Below are positions 1 to 25,729 of a DNA stretch of 64,000 nucleotides, piece by piece. The stretch comes from Chrysoperla carnea (taxonomy: Eukaryota; Arthropoda; Insecta; Neuroptera; Chrysopidae): positions 5,222,935 through 5,286,934 of the forward strand of contig NC_058338.1 in NCBI RefSeq assembly GCF_905475395.1. The letters run 5' to 3'. The position numbers and the translations under genes were made by a program. The number at the start of each line of letters is the position of its first letter. Position 1 is the first letter of the stretch. The notes beneath the pieces are model-generated. The model worked only from the letters and a program-made list of their open reading frames with translations. It was not told the origin of the DNA and searched no databases.

Positions 1-198
1 GTTTAATTTTTGGTATATTTAAATATATAAATAAAATTTATGCAATTATTATAGGCATTCGAAAATAAAATCGGATACTTTTAGCTGTCTCATCACAGAA
101 CAAAGTTAATTTATAATGACGTCATTAATGCCCTAATATGCACATTTATGTCCCAGCCAGGATAGTTTTTAAAAAATATGATAAATCTTGAATCGAGT

Positions 199-275
199 TA
201 GAGGCGGATTATCCATAAGGCAAAGTAGGCACGTTCCTACAGCCGCAATGTTACAAATACGCAACCATTGGTTGG
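199..275 (+). mobile_element. Fragment of a hAT-like MITE end
   Basis: The stretch begins AGAGGCGGATTATCC and continues with GGCAAAGTAGGCACG. It matches in kind the terminal part of the complete hAT-like MITE at 17563-17750 (CAGAGGCGGATTA, then GGCAAGCAC). No second end is visible, so this is a truncated copy. Confidence 0.5.
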
Positions 276-366
276 TCGTCTAAGAATTTATTGACATTAA
301 TGACACAATTATACGGAAAAAAAATTTGAATTATGCAAGAATCTTCGTTCGTTTAAACGTTCAGAT

Positions 367-372
367 TTTATT
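367..372 (-). promoter_or_regulatory. Polyadenylation signal of the botv-like gene
   Basis: On the minus strand AATAAA lies about 108 bases after the stop codon of the glycosyltransferase gene. It is the nearest clear hexamer in the 3' flank, so the 3' UTR is probably short. Confidence 0.5.
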
Positions 373-479
373 CTCAAATGCATATAAATGAAATTTTCAT
401 ACATATCATAAAAATTGTTCAAATATCATCCATCCAAACGTGTCAAAACATTTTTTCAAACGCGACAAACACAATAGTC

Positions 480-3400
480 TCATATAAATTTAAAGCATTT
501 TTGTTTATCATGAGGTATTCTTGTTTTAAACAAAATCGAATCGGCACGATATTGTGTATTCAACAATGGTGTATAACCGAACACCTGCAAAAAATAAAAC
601 ATATTAGCAATCTAAGAGGTTAGTATAAACATCTATGATAAAAATATACAGAATGTTTCTTAATTGTTCCTCATTTTTCAAGGATTAGTCAAAGCAAAAT
701 AGTTTAAAATTTTAAATAATTCTCCCGTCTGGTTTTTTAACTGGATAATTAGGAGAACAGTAGTAGTTTTTAAGAAAACATACTTTGGAAAATGTAGAAA
801 ATAGAACTTAAAAACTACAATTTTTCTCCTTATTATCCCGTTGAAAAGTCGGACGTCATAATTATTTTATAATCTGAGGTATTTTCTTACGTATTCACTG
901 CAGTAATGATTCAGATATTGTAATAGTAACAGGAATTAGCTATGTGTTGCCTCCCAAAAGTCAGGAATAATTATTCCGAAACACTCTGTAGATAAATAAA
1001 ACTTACCTGTGTGAAAAAATTTATACATTTATGTCTCTCCTGAAAATGTGTATCATCTTCAGACAACGAAACGGGACAGCCTGGACATCGAAACGTCCAA
1101 CGTGATGTAACTTTAACCGGTGGTTTACGGGTAATGTGTGATACTAGGAAATTCATAGCAATATCCTCACAATTCATATATTCATCCACTTTATCTCGAA
1201 TAGCTTGCGGTAACCAATGCCAATACATATACATGTAATATTTATGGACGAATGCGGCTCCCGTTAACACCATACTAAATTCACAACTATAATTTGAATT
1301 GTACAACCAACTATTTTGATAATTTAAATCCCATGCATGAAATCGCCCTGGAAAACCAACAACACGATCGCGATGTTCACGCCACACACGAAAACCGAAT
1401 ATAATTTCATCGTGTCGCAAATGGGCATCATCGTCAACAGATAAAACTGCTTCAGTTTCGATTATATCTAACGGTAAGAAACGATTATTTAAACTATTCC
1501 GTGATGCTTTCACAACTGATACAGGCACACCGATGTCAGGCCATCGTAAATCTTCTAGTGGGGGTCGAAGTGAATTCCAGATAACGACAACTTTATTTAA
1601 GTATGGTAAGCCACGTAAACGGCCTATTGAGTTGATTAGAACTTGTTCACGTTCATAAGTGAGCATGACGACAGTGAATTGTTCTCGAGGACTGTTACCA
1701 CCCAATGATTCACAAAATTCTTTCCCAGCGCCCCCGGCTCCTTTACCAATAGGTCGAAATCCTATTTCTGAACCTAAAAAATAAATAATATGGAATTAGT
1801 GGTCTAAAAATATTTTCTCTTTAGGAGGAGTGTAGTGAATTTCGGCACAAGCTTATTATAATGTTGAGAAAATAACACCGATTAATTCATTTTACTCCTA
1901 AACTTACCTATAAACTTTGCATCTGAAGGCAATAATATATCGAACGGTAATTGCGGATAAAGATGAAACGGATCTCCCCAATCATTCCATATTTCATGAC
2001 CTTGAAGTAGATGTAACGTATAATTTCGTTTAAAAGCAGGGCTAGGGTATGGTGGTTCCAATGGACCTAAACTTTCTTCGGGTTCCGAATCTTGTACAAT
2101 AGTATCCGTATGCAACGGTTGAAATGTCGAATTAAACACACTGACTGCAGTAATATCTTCTATTGGTTTTGGTGGTATTCCTAATCGATCTCGAATCGTC
2201 GAAATAATTACATCAATTGTGCTTTGAACCGAACTTAAATAATTTTCCCATATCAAACGTCCCTGTCGACGCATTGATAACAAATCGGCATCGGATACAG
2301 AGCGTAATAAAAAGTGTAACTCGGTGACTCGAGCTTTTGGTAAAAACAAAACTGCTCGTTTCCATTGGATCACCTCGTGATAACTTAAAAGAATTTGATC
2401 TCCTCCTAGAATCACAGGAATGGCTCCAGAACGTAAAGCTTCGTAAATACGTGCTTGTAATAATGTGGTCGAAATATAATTCGAAGGACTTGGTGCTAAG
2501 ATAAGCACAAATGTACTTTCCCGTAAAATCGCACGCCGCATACCATCTGTGCCACATAACGACCAATCTTCAATAGAAGCCGTCCCTTTTTCTTCGCTTG
2601 CAGGAATACACTCAAATTGGAAATTAAATTTATCCGACTTACTATTTACCGCCATTTCTCGTAAATGTTCCAGAATAAATGAATCCAAATGCTTTGTTTT
2701 TTCGATTTCTTCAAAATATTGATTCGTGACTTGATTAACATGTTCTGTCGGTTTTGATTCTCCTTGGAAGGATAATAAATATTTACGTCGTGCTGGTAAC
2801 ATAGATACACATTCTTGCCATACATCACCCCCTGGTGGACCTAGTATCGGTGGGACAATTAAATCAAATCCAGGTCGATATTGTGAATCAATAAATGTTG
2901 ATTGTACTAGAATACTTCGACCCACATCAAAATTATGGAAAGCATCTCCAGAACCAATCGATAAATCACGTCGTGCTAAATTTATTAGCACATGATTTCT
3001 TCCATCTCCACCCCAATAAGGTAGTTTTTTCAATTCTTCTAAATCTAATACATTTTTATTGGTCGCATTCTTAGAATTGGTAATAGGTAAAGCTTCTCCA
3101 ACTAAAACTAGGAAAATACATGCTTCCTTCGGATCATGTGTATAATGAGGATTATACCCCAATGTCTGCTTTAACGTGGTTTTCAAAAATCCATCTACGT
3201 CTAACCCGTCTCGAACTACGGGATACATGTCTGGTTCGTAGAGATAAACAGGGAATCCTGAAGTCAGTGAGCATCTCGAATAATCGAAACAACTATGCAT
3301 ACGGCAATTACGAAAAGCATGTGGAGGGAGTGGCTTTAAAATCGTTGGTATTTTATCTGCAGTTAACTCTTTAGGTGCAGCCAATTCTGGAGTGTTTCTA

Positions 3401-3858
3401 TGTAAAGCTTCTCGATGTGCGACTTGTGCTTGTTCTACGCTAATTTTCAATCGTTCTAAATCCGTTTGTTGATGCGCTAAATCTTGTTTTAACTGTTCAA
3501 TTTTCTGCGTATACGCTGTTACATCCGCTTGTAAACGTTGCCTGCGCGATTCTAAGTCACGTAACTCGCCAGATACAGAACTCTTGATGCGCAACAACTC
3601 TTCAATACGCATACGTAGTTCAGATGCTTTCATTGAACTATAATCTTCGAATATTTCTAATTGACTGCGTGAACGATGACTACTGTATGAGTGTGATGTC
3701 ACTACGACGTGATCTTCGCGTGGTAGATGATAGTGGATGATTAAAGGTACAAAAAATATGGCTACTGCAACTACTATTAATATACGAGAAAGGCGAACAT
3801 GTTTTAGCCATAAACAGATGCGGGCTGCTGTGCCACCCCCATTTGAAATAGCTGTCAT
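480..3858 (-). CDS. botv: Exostosin-like 3 / brother of tout-velu glycosyltransferase, 3 exons
   Basis: Seen: exons on the minus strand at 1908-3858, 1007-1773 and 480-584, all with GT-AG borders (donors GGTAAGT, acceptors TTTTTAG and TTTTGCAG) and matching phases, give 940 residues. Residues 24-44 form one membrane anchor behind a basic stretch, so the protein is a type II Golgi/ER protein. Residues about 76-150 are a heptad-rich coiled coil. An exostosin (GT47) domain follows from about residue 188 (cysteine-rich start), then a GT64 domain from about residue 680 with [11 protein letters not shown] and the metal-binding DDD at 764-766. The C-terminus ends KQKCFKFI. Known: this family adds the first GlcNAc to the proteoglycan linkage tetrasaccharide and so starts heparan sulfate; animal members are about 920-970 residues long. 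The ATG has a good context (AAAAATGA). The gene appears intact. The alternative, EXT1/EXT2, is less likely because of the long coiled coil and the EXTL3-type tail. Confidence 0.95.
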
Positions 3859-4499
3859 TTTTAAAGCTGCGAATATGTTCGTACAGTTTGTTATTTTTGA
3901 TTATGGCATTTTTGCTGAAAATAATACAATACCTTTATTAAATATAATAGTTTAAGAGTTCAATTAAAGTGTTTCGATGCGAATATGTGCTTATCTTTCT
4001 ACGAGATGTAAAATATAGTACTGCATAGAGGAACGTCTTCGCAATGTTCGATTATTTTCGATCTTGTGTCTATTATATTTGAAATTACTGTTTAGTGTTT
4101 TGGATCTTATTTGGACTTGTTTTTACAGTCTTTACAATTATGGAATCAATTTACAATCGCCATATTTGGGTTTAGCAAAAAAGTTTATTGAAAAGACTTG
4201 CCTCTATCCAATACTATTTCTACGGACTTTTAGTATTCAGAAGCATTATAAATTATAACTACAGTTGAATTAAAGATTCAAATTACTTTTTAAATACGTT
4301 GCATGCAATTATTTTGGTTTCTTCCGTTCGAAATACGAATATTGACCTCCTGACGAGAATTAGCTAAATTTTAATGCTACAATTCGACATTCTCATCGAA
4401 AAATCAAACAAATCTTATTTTTAAAGAATTACGGTCTCGAACAAATTGAATAGAGTGAAATTATAAATATTCAGCCGTAGATTTTGTTTTTAGTAAGTA

Positions 4500-4717
4500 T
4501 ACAGTGTGTCGTAGATGAAATTTTGCACAGTCATACAGGATGATGGGTCACATTTTGTAAGATACCTAACCGAAATCGGCTCTACTTGTCAATTTGTAGA
4601 TGGCTGAGTTTAAAGTTTTGATTTCGGTTAATTATCTTAAAAAATGTGACCCATCACCCTTTATGACTGTGCAAAAATATGAGGGTGTCTTCATCTTAAA
4701 TGCGAAACATTGTATAA
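4500..4717. mobile_element. Inverted-repeat MITE
   Basis: Arms at about 4520-4578 and 4620-4677 are near-perfect inverted copies (GCACAGTCATACAGG... against ...TATGACTGTGC, with GATGGGTCACATTTT against AAAATGTGACCCATC). Weaker outer complementarity reaches about 4500 and 4717. There is no coding capacity. Confidence 0.75.
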
Positions 4718-5807
4718 AGGCCTCAGTAATATAAAAATTTTTTCTTTTTAATGAAATTTTTTCATTTAATTGAAAAATAAAAATGTTGCGAAAACCATAA
4801 CCATCTTACGAGTTTTTATTTTATTGTGATAGTGGAAAAATTGTTGTTTAGTGCGTTTTTTTATGTAAATTTCGACTATGGAAGTGGTGATAGATGTAGA
4901 GTCAGGCAATGGGAGAAAATCTCATTTCAAGGCAATGGGAGGATTTGGTTAATTCTGTTACGTTATATTATTCTATGGGTCAATCCTAAAAGACCTCTTC
5001 TGTGTTAATTTTTTGGGGAAATCAATAAGTAAACATTCGTAAATTTTGCTCATATATCTCTTAAATAATTATGCAGCCATTTTTGGCTACACAAGTTTTT
5101 GATTGTTATAAAAGATTTTGAATTAATCTCATTCTCATGCATTGATCTTAATTACAGGAAATTATGTAAAAGTTATTAAATTAATAATTATCCCTTCCTT
5201 ATTTAAAAATATGTGCGATTAGTGGTGAGTTAAAAACTTCTTTCAAATTGCATACACATGCGAAAAATTTATTGCAAAGTGCGTTTGTGATTTATAATAA
5301 GATTTCATTGCTATTTTAATTTCCGTTAATCTTTTCGTAAATTAAAATATCAATAAAAAAATTTGCCTTTAATTAATTTTATTACCTTGTTAATTTATAT
5401 ATGGCAACTTCGAAAAAAAAGGTAATAAGTAATCAATATTTAATAAAAATTATTGATTAATCCATTACATTTTTATCATTTCTGTAGGTATATATTTTTT
5501 TTTTTATAAAAGTATCAAATACATACAATATGTAAGATTCATTTCATTATTCACAATTAAAATTGAACTTAAAAAAATGATTACAATTAAACGTAAATGA
5601 ATCGATGTGTATATTTTAAAAACATTGCTTAAAAATTCTTTTAACACTGAATTGTTGAACTTTATAAAATGTAAACTTTAGAGTATCATTCTATTTTGTT
5701 TATATTTTGCTTATATAAAAAATTGCTGAACTAACAAGAATTTGACATTAACCTCCCTAGAAAAAATTATACATGGCGCCTAATTATTAAAATGCTACTA
5801 AAAGATC

Positions 5808-6150
5808 ATAGATAAAGAACTCATGATTAAATTGGGTTGAGTTCAGATATATTTTATAGTAGAGAGTGATAATTCAACTAAACTATAAAGAACAAGAGTT
5901 AACTAGATGTGTAGTATTTAGAACACTATACAATCTTTAGAATTTCAACCAATTGCTATCTATTTATGTCAAAATATTGATCTAAAGTTGAGTTTATGGT
6001 AGGTTCAACCTTAAAAATTTTATACTAATAGAAATGACGGATACGGCATTTGTAATACGCATTCCGTCAAATATTACATATCGACTAAAAAGAGATCATA
6101 GATAAAAACTCATGATTAAATTGGGTTGAGTTCAGACATATTTTAAAGTT
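5808..6150 (+). repeat. Direct repeat pair of about 60 bp
   Basis: The block AAACTCATGATTAAATTGGG, with AGATCATAGATAAA before it and TTGAGTTCAGA.ATATTTTA after it, occurs at about 5808-5862 and again at about 6090-6145. The copies are some 280 bases apart, in the same orientation and over 90% alike. Confidence 0.7.
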
Positions 6151-7899
6151 TCTTTAGTCGGTATATTACCAAAACCGGATTTAGGGAATATCAACCGAAG
6201 TTCTAGCATAAAAGTTTATTTAAAAAATTGACTATCAGTTGTCTATCTACGGATCTTAATATATAAAACCTATATACATTAACTCATCTTTCGATTACAT
6301 TATCCGTTTTATAATCAGGTGAGGTTTAAAAGATTGTTAGTAAAATTTTTTGTTCTAAGTCAAAGTGGATAAATTAGAATTTATATTTAATGGCTTATCC
6401 AAGTTTATGTGTAAACAGAAAATTTTTAAATTGTAGTAATAAACCTATAAATAAAAATGATTTTAGCATTCAAAAGGTCAAAAATTGATATAGAACACAT
6501 GTTGCACAAGTGATGACAACATTGTTTTAGTTTTTAGATAACTCAATGAATATTGAGAAATTTAGAGAAATCTTTATCATTAATTTCATAGAATCAGTTT
6601 TGACTCATCTCCTATTATATGCAATAAAGGCAACGTAACATGCAACTTTAGATAAGTTTCGTTGTTGGAAAATGTATTCCAACAAGGTATAAAAAGCGGT
6701 TAAACAATTTTAACCTCTATGATTTTAACATTGTAGCCTATCGACAACCATGAGACCATGATTTAAAGCCTAAACCAAGCTTAGAATTAGAAATATCGAC
6801 GGGCAAACTTTACCCACTAGGTTTCTTCACCTTTTCAGATAAAAATTTACTGAATACCGGTATTATTTATTTATTAGATCTTTCTGTTTAATACTATATT
6901 CAAAAATTAAACAACTCATCCACGTGTTTTGATAACAGACTTCAAATCAAGAACATAAATACTTAGGAAATCCATATTATCAGTAACTTTGTAATAATCA
7001 CATGTCGATTTCGGATCACCTTATGTTTATTTATAAAACAATTCAATGAATCTTTACGCTTCAATGCCTCATTAAAAACAAAATAAAATTCCATTCTTAA
7101 TTAAAGATAACAGTTAAATTTATCAATTCTCAAAAAAAAAACGTCATTTTTATACAATTTATGGAATTATAGACTGCCTTCCAGATAACAAAAGAATAAA
7201 TTATTGTGAAAGGAATGATCTAGAAATCTATTGCTTTATATATTGTTAAATTATATCGATTTAAATATGCAGTTGCATAATGAAAGGTTAACTAGAGGTT
7301 ATTTTTATGATGTAATATTATTTAAATAGAAAAATTATTTAAATTAAAAGCGAAAGTTAAATAAAATTTCCATAATTTCCCCCTTGGTACGTATATAGTA
7401 GTAAAAAATTATTGAATCGGCCCTTTATATGAAAAATTATAATTTTATCATTGTTAATGCATAAAGATAACGAATTATCTTTAATAAAAGGCTCACCCAA
7501 TAAAATTAACAGAAAAATTTTTCTGGTTGGAATCATTAAAAAATGTATATGTGTCACGGTAAAAGTAAATAATATGTATGTCAAATTCAATCATATAAGA
7601 ATAATAATAGCTAGACCTTCTAATAAAATGAGAAAATAATAAACTATAGGCATATAATAATCATATTCGCCGGTAATTATTAATGATTACTAATATGGGC
7701 GAATCTTCACTTTATGGGCGAATCGAACATACATAAGTTCGCATGAAATAATTTTTGTTGAGTAGACTCGGGTAAACATTTTCCACCGATTCCTATAAAA
7801 TTTACTGATATGGAATATTTTTCTTGGGTTAAAAGCTTCATTTCTTACTAAATCTGATCAACTCGAAATATATATCAGTATACTGACCAGTGTTACAAT

Positions 7900-7972
7900 A
7901 ACCTATAAAATATATTATGACATATTGTTTATCATTATAGTTAAATATGTCATAATATATATATTATAGGTT
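7900..7972. repeat. AT-rich hairpin
   Basis: AACCTATAAAATATATTATG and ATAATATATATATTATAGGTT form arms of about 27 bases around a short loop. It lies just outside the MITE at 7993-8428 and may be another small palindromic element. Confidence 0.6.
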
Positions 7973-7992
7973 ATGTGTATCAATGGTCAATA

Positions 7993-8428
7993 TCATGGAG
8001 GTTATAAAGAAGGAGAGCGATCGCTACGTGCTAAAGCATTAGCCCGTCTGCTCCTGAAAATTTGTAGATTTTCGTCGGTAAGTAGTATCTGCGAAGTTAG
8101 CTGTTTATGAGTACAAGTAGATGAAGTTAGTACCATTAAAATTTATAAATTAGTATAGATAAATTTATAAAGTAGAATAGATCATTTATAATTTATTCAT
8201 TAGTAAATAATAATAATAATTAATAATAATTTCATTATTTGCTTTTTTTCTCCTTTGAATGATATTATATACACGTATATTAAACGTTGATAGATCATTT
8301 GAAATTAGTGCACAACAGCCCGCTTTTAATGAGACAACTTAGCGATCCCAGCGCCTCACTTATTTTGTCCATATTTTGAGGACAATATTTTCTATAGCGA
8401 CCGCTCTCCTTCTCTATAACCTCCATGA
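7993..8428. mobile_element. MITE with about 35 bp terminal inverted repeats
   Basis: The left end TCATGGAGGTTATAAAGAAG continues GAGAGCGATCGCT. The right end is its inverted copy (AGCGACCGCTCTCCTTCTC, then TATAACCTCCATGA) with two mismatches. The 436 bp interior has no open frame. The terminal sequence is not one I can assign to a named superfamily. Confidence 0.8.
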
Positions 8429-9357
8429 ATATACGGGTGTATATTTCGGAATACACTCTATATAAAACACTACCGTTCTATATTTAACATAAGTCTATGA
8501 TTATTACATAATAGAATAATCCTTGAATACTCTATCTTCATTTTCTATAATTGTCGGAGTGACATTTATCCGTTTTTCATAATAAATTATATTTTCATAT
8601 GAATAAAACGTCTAATTATTATTAGTATAAAAGCCGATAATTCACATTAACCGTGACATAACTATTACGTATAACATGAAAATAGTTGAGGTCAAGGGAA
8701 GTAAAATTCCCCGTTAATGTCACGTGAGATCAGCCGGTGGTGTGATCGGCCACGGATTGAAATTGTAACCACATTGTTTTTTTACAATCATTTGCAATTA
8801 CACAAATACAGTATGCGACTATTTTTAAAGTAAATAATTTGTAACAATAAAAGTAAATAACTAGTCAAACTTATTTTTTTGTTATATATTATTTTTTTTA
8901 TTTTTTTAATGTTACATTGTGAACGTAATTAAGTGTTTCGAATATTTTCTGTAACATACTGTATTTTTTTTTTTCGTTGTTCGGTAAATGTCAAATTTCA
9001 CTTTTCAAAATCAAAATAAATACAATTAATCGCTCAGATTGTAAAGTTAACAATTAGTAGAACGGCTTACGAAATTTTTTTTTATTATTAAATGAGCTGT
9101 GAGTGTGTCTACGTGTTCTTTTTTACTTATGTTCACATAATCACATCTATTTTTGCAAGTCTCTAATCGCAACGTAATTAACTAGGTCATTATAGTGCAA
9201 TTATTTTTTCGTTGCCAGTTTTTGCTTCGTTTTAATTTCCGAGTTTTTTTTTTTAATTTGAGTTTGTTTGTTTTGTTTTTGAGTTGTTGTTTGATGTTTG
9301 AAATTTTTGTAATTGAAACATTTTTTCTGTTTTCCGCGTACAGTTTAATTGTTGAAA

Positions 9358-21543
<12,186 letters not shown>

Positions 21544-21553
21544 AAAATGTTAT

Positions 21554-21942
21554 AATAAAAAGAGCCGTGGAAACTGAATTTTTGTATTGCTTTTTCTTTC
21601 TTATTTTTAGAAGTTGTCAATTTGAAAGAAAAATATTTAGTTAATATTTTTTAAGGATTTTGATTTTATCACAAGACGTATTAATAGCTTTTTGCAGGAC
21701 AACAAATATTTAAAAATAATATTTATTATAAAAAAAAAAAATAATTTAATACGGGACTGCATCAAATTTAATGCAGTGAAGTTTATTAGTGGCACAAATG
21801 TTTTGTGTAATTTTTGTTTTGTAAAAAAAAAAAAAATATTGACAGTAAAAAAGTTTTGTCCTTTCAAAAATGTTTCGTACTTCATTCCTTCATACTTTCA
21901 ATAAGGAAAGAATTATCCGAAATTCAGCCATCATAAAATAAA
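21554..21942 (+). other. Pcyt1 3' UTR with candidate polyadenylation signals
   Basis: AATAAA occurs at 21554-21559, only 10 bases after the stop, and again at 21937-21942. The second is the more plausible site of cleavage if the 3' UTR has an ordinary length. No coding feature is seen. Confidence 0.4.
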
Positions 21943-22619
21943 CTGTCGATAACGTTGCCAGCTGTCGTACCATAAGGTAAAGAAAATATTTAAATTTGAT
22001 AGAAAAAATATACAAGTAAGGTTTACTTAACGATCATCACGATTGCTTTCAATATTTTCAATCAAAATTTTCATAACCATTACATTTATGATAACTCTGT
22101 GGAAGCAAAGCCTGTTCAAAAGATGTTTCTCAAATGTAATTATTTGTAACGGGCATTTTAATTCTGATTGCTACAAAAAGTTTGCTTATTAGCCTGTAGT
22201 TAGGTGTAATTTCAGAGCGTTTTGATATTGTTAAGTAAATTTTACGATTAAAATCTCGAATTGATATATTCTGATAAATTATAAAGGATTACAAAATTGT
22301 TTACTGTCAAAATATTTATTTAAAAAATATAGGAGCTATAATCACGTAATGAGTTTCTACCTCATTTTGTAAAAGAAAAAATACTTTTTTATATCTATCC
22401 ACTAAAGCCTAGGGGGCATAAGGAGGGATCTATCGCAGTAGGTAAATCATATGATTACATAAAACGATTAGATTTTTTAGAAGGATGCCAAATTCATCTA
22501 GCTTTAAAAACCGCACGAAGACTACAATAAATTAATCAGTTTTGGTTTGCTCTGGCAAATGTTTTGTTATTTGTCACAGGAAGACAAAATATTTCTTGCA
22601 GTTGTCAAAAGTACACATC

Positions 22620-22750
22620 TTAACCTTGGTAGAACTAGATAAAATATGCTCTTTTGTAGATTTTGTACAACATTTGAATCAGGAAGCGGGAAAAAGATAA
22701 AATGGCGTCGTCCTACATCGAGCATACCTTGTCTAGTTCTACCAAGATCT
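22620..22750. mobile_element. MITE with about 31 bp inverted arms
   Basis: CCTTGGTAGAACTAGATAAA with ATATGCTC on the left pairs with GAGCATACCTTGTCTAGTTC and TACCAAG on the right. The same terminal motif appears beside the element at 13304 and, degenerate, near 31240. The open frame 22646-22882 is a by-product. Confidence 0.7.
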
Positions 22751-23105
22751 TATCTATGTTGTTGGGCAAAGATTATCCTCAGTGTATCAATTATGTCGTT
22801 GCCTGTTGTCATAGATTTCTCTCTGTGTGACCCGGCCTTAAATAATTTGTTATTTAATAATAATCAACTTGCAAATTTCTAGAAAAAAATGTAATTCGTA
22901 CATTGGAATTGAAGAAATTTGTTGTAATTTTTTTTTTTTTTTTGAACAGTAAAATAGTAAACAAAATTATAATTGATCGAGTTTATGACTATTTTTTTCA
23001 ATCAAGCAGTTTATTCGGGTCTTGTAAAGTGGCTAAAGCTTTGCATTCGTTATTTTAAAGAGCTTAATTTTATTTCGCTTTTTAATATTATATAAATAAT
23101 TTAAG

Positions 23106-23323
23106 AAATGAAGATGGATAAAGACCGAAAGGTTGCAATTCTATGGAACAATATGATTTTTTATGGAACCCGCCTCAAAAGCGTCCACGAATTCTTCAAA
23201 ATATTAGGCTCTACATTATTCTGTATCTAAGAGCATTTGTTCTACACCGTACAAACATTTTGAGCCAGTCCCATAAAAAATCATATTGTTCCATAGAATT
23301 GCAATATTAATTGCTTCATTTCC
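23106..23323. mobile_element. MITE with about 36 bp strong inverted arms
   Basis: TTGCAATTCTATGGAACAAT and ATGATTTTTTATGG at 23133-23167 are perfectly mirrored at 23272-23304. Weaker outer pairing (GAAATGAAG with CTTCATTTC) extends to the given limits. Confidence 0.75.
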
Positions 23324-23529
23324 TGCAGTAAAAATATATTAAACGTGATAAAATAGTTATATACAAATTGTTTAGATTAAGCTAATCGATTCGAATCAGT
23401 GTTGATTTTACATTATTCACGCTTTATTAAATTAAAAAAACAATATTTTTAATATCGAAGTCTTCTTTACAATCGAGACACTTTAGTGTTGATTACAAGA
23501 CGACTTGCTTTAGTTACGTTATTTGACCA

Positions 23530-23720
23530 TGATGAGAGACGAGACGCGTAGCGCCCATCTACTTATATAAAGTTTTTTTTAAGTTTTCTAAAATATTTCG
23601 TAGTATTTATTACAATCGACTACAAATAAAATGAAACTTGATGAAAGATGAGACGTGAAGCGTCAATCTTTTATGAGGTTTTTAAGTTTTCTAAAATATT
23701 TCATAAGTTTGATGTTACAA
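23530..23720 (+). repeat. Two tandem copies of a block of about 110 bp
   Basis: GATGAGAGACGAGACGCGTA and GATGAAAGATGAGACGTGAA each begin a copy, and AAGTTTTCTAAAATATTTC ends each. The second copy is shorter in its T-tract. Confidence 0.6.
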
Positions 23721-24035
23721 ACATCAAAGTTCAAAGCAATATTTTTCGTTGATCAATAAAAGAACGTCAATTTTAAGACTTGAAATCAGTGGATACAAAA
23801 AAAGACATCTGGAAGAGTAACAAAACAGGACTCTGAATTAATGTTTTAAAACAAAAATGTAAAGAAATTAGTTATTAAATGATTGCCAAAGTTTTTACTT
23901 TATAAGAAAATTTGAAAGTACATTCCCAAAATTAAATTAGTGAAAAATAACTTAAAACTACCAAAATTATTATGACTAGCGTGTAAACATACCAATATTG
24001 AGTCTTGAGAAGCTTTCATTCAAGTTTTTACGCGT

Positions 24036-24290
24036 GTGATTTGTTAGTTTCCTAACAAATCACGGGACCGTGCGCACGGGAGGGCTTTGGGGCTCAAAAC
24101 CCCTCCCATTGAGAATCTGTCGTGGGAATTTGAATGGAAGCACCACAAGATGGTGTATTTTTGGACGCTAGTAAAATTGTGCCGAGATACGATTAGCATA
24201 AAAAATAAATTAAAACCTAAAACCGAAAAAGGGAATAAATAAATAAAATTTTTGATATAATGTTTATTGATTAATTTCACAAAGTTTACA
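24036..24290. repeat. Palindrome and GC-richer block of unknown origin
   Basis: GTGATTTGTTAGTTTCCTAACAAATCAC forms a compact hairpin (two adjoining 12 base arms) at 24036-24063. It is followed by a GC-richer stretch with GGGAGGGCTTTGGGGC, and AAATCACAC recurs near 24290. This looks like a small mobile element, but I cannot assign a class. Confidence 0.45.
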
Positions 24291-25729
24291 AATCACACGA
24301 GATGAGGTTGTGAAGCTGGTTATTAAAATTAGGTAATTAACTATTTTCATAAATACTGTTGAAATTTTTTGACTGACATATTTGTAGTTTTCTGTGGCAC
24401 GGATGTTGGAAGTATTCTTCCGAAATTCTTGCTTTTTTTTGTAATGTTTTTGCGAGTGATGTTATTGTACCCATAAACTCACAGTCTTGTAAATCGAACA
24501 TGACACTATAAAACTAGAAAAATTTGCATAATTCCTCGTTCAAATCCACCAGGTTAGCTTAGGCTAAAGTGGTTGTTCTGCGTAGATCTGTCTACAAGAC
24601 TGTGACATAAAACCACGGACGTATATACAGATCTAGAAACTCCATTGAAAGTTACAGCGGTCAGTAAAAATTACTGACCGCTTTTTGAAATCGATTTTGA
24701 TTCATCAGTAGCGACACTGCTAGCCAGAAGTAAACATGGCTGCGTTTTATAGACTATTGAAAACAAAATAGAGTCTATTTTTAATGGAGTCTCAAGGCCT
24801 GTGTAAACGGTCCTTTATAAAACACAAACAAATTTGATATAACCTATAAAACAAAAGTCATTAAAGATTTTACAGCTTATACGAATAAAAAGTCTACTTT
24901 CCATATTTTGTGATACAGCTATCCATGAAAACTTTAATACAACTTTAAAGTTTACCCACTTTTAGTTCGACATTTTAAATAATTGTACTTATTTACACAA
25001 AAATGATTAATATTTCCCCATTATTTTGTATTACTTTGAAGTAGACTTTAAAAAACAAACAAACAATACCTATAGAAACGATTTTTAAAAATATTTAACA
25101 TATTTATAACTTGAAATAAGCAATTGAAAATGAATTTTCCGTTATAAAAATGTGAAGTTTTTTTTTATATATTTATTTATTTATTAATTTTTCCATGTAT
25201 AGAAGAAAAAAAAAGTATATTTGTTAATAAATTTTGGTTGTAAGTTGAATATCTTTGTTTTTCTTAGTCTCCCATAATACCTGAGCTGAAACTAGATCAA
25301 CCGGAGCAGTGTTCCAAGGACTCCGATTTAAGGATCTCTTTTTAAAAATTTTACAAATCGAGAAAAGTTTCCTCGACGAATTTCGTGCTTCTTCGGGATA
25401 GTGTGGAGAAATTACAAAAATTATCCCGAAAAATGATTTTTTACTGTATAAAATAACCATTATTCATTTATATTTATTTTAGGTGAAATATGTACAAATA
25501 TTTAATAAAATATCGTTTTAAACAATTTTTCTGGTTTATTATTATTCAATATTATACCTACCTTTATATTTTATCCTTTACATCGATTTCAGGAATATCA
25601 AAGAGAACCTAGATTTTTAACAAAATATTTCTACAATTATCCATTTATAGATAAGTTAAGAAAAATAAATGCTAAGTAAGGTGAGTAAAAGGTATGTATA
25701 TTACATTATTGATAATAATAATATGTCAA

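Larger units (their letters stand above)
3859..9357. other. Divergent intergenic region between botv-like gene and Pcyt1
   Basis: This 5.5 kb region separates two genes transcribed away from each other, so it must hold both promoters, although I see no clear TATA box. It is very AT-rich. I find only repeats in it: an inverted-repeat element at 4500-4717, direct repeats near 5808 and 6090, a hairpin at 7900-7972 and a MITE at 7993-8428. The short open frames here (for example 4064-4258, 4826-5008, 7357-7639) have low-complexity composition and no recognisable domain. Confidence 0.6.

Noticed and set aside
2213-2828. Open frames of 60-117 codons overlapping the botv-like exon
   Set aside because: They are other-frame shadows of the real exon and have no domain or start signal of their own.
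7357-7639. Overlapping frames on both strands
   Set aside because: AT-rich chance frames without homology, codon bias or promoter.
24540-24570. GTTCAAATCCACCAGG as tRNA B box
   Set aside because: There is no A box at proper distance and no stems. It appears to be part of a small element with CACAGTCTTGTA ends.
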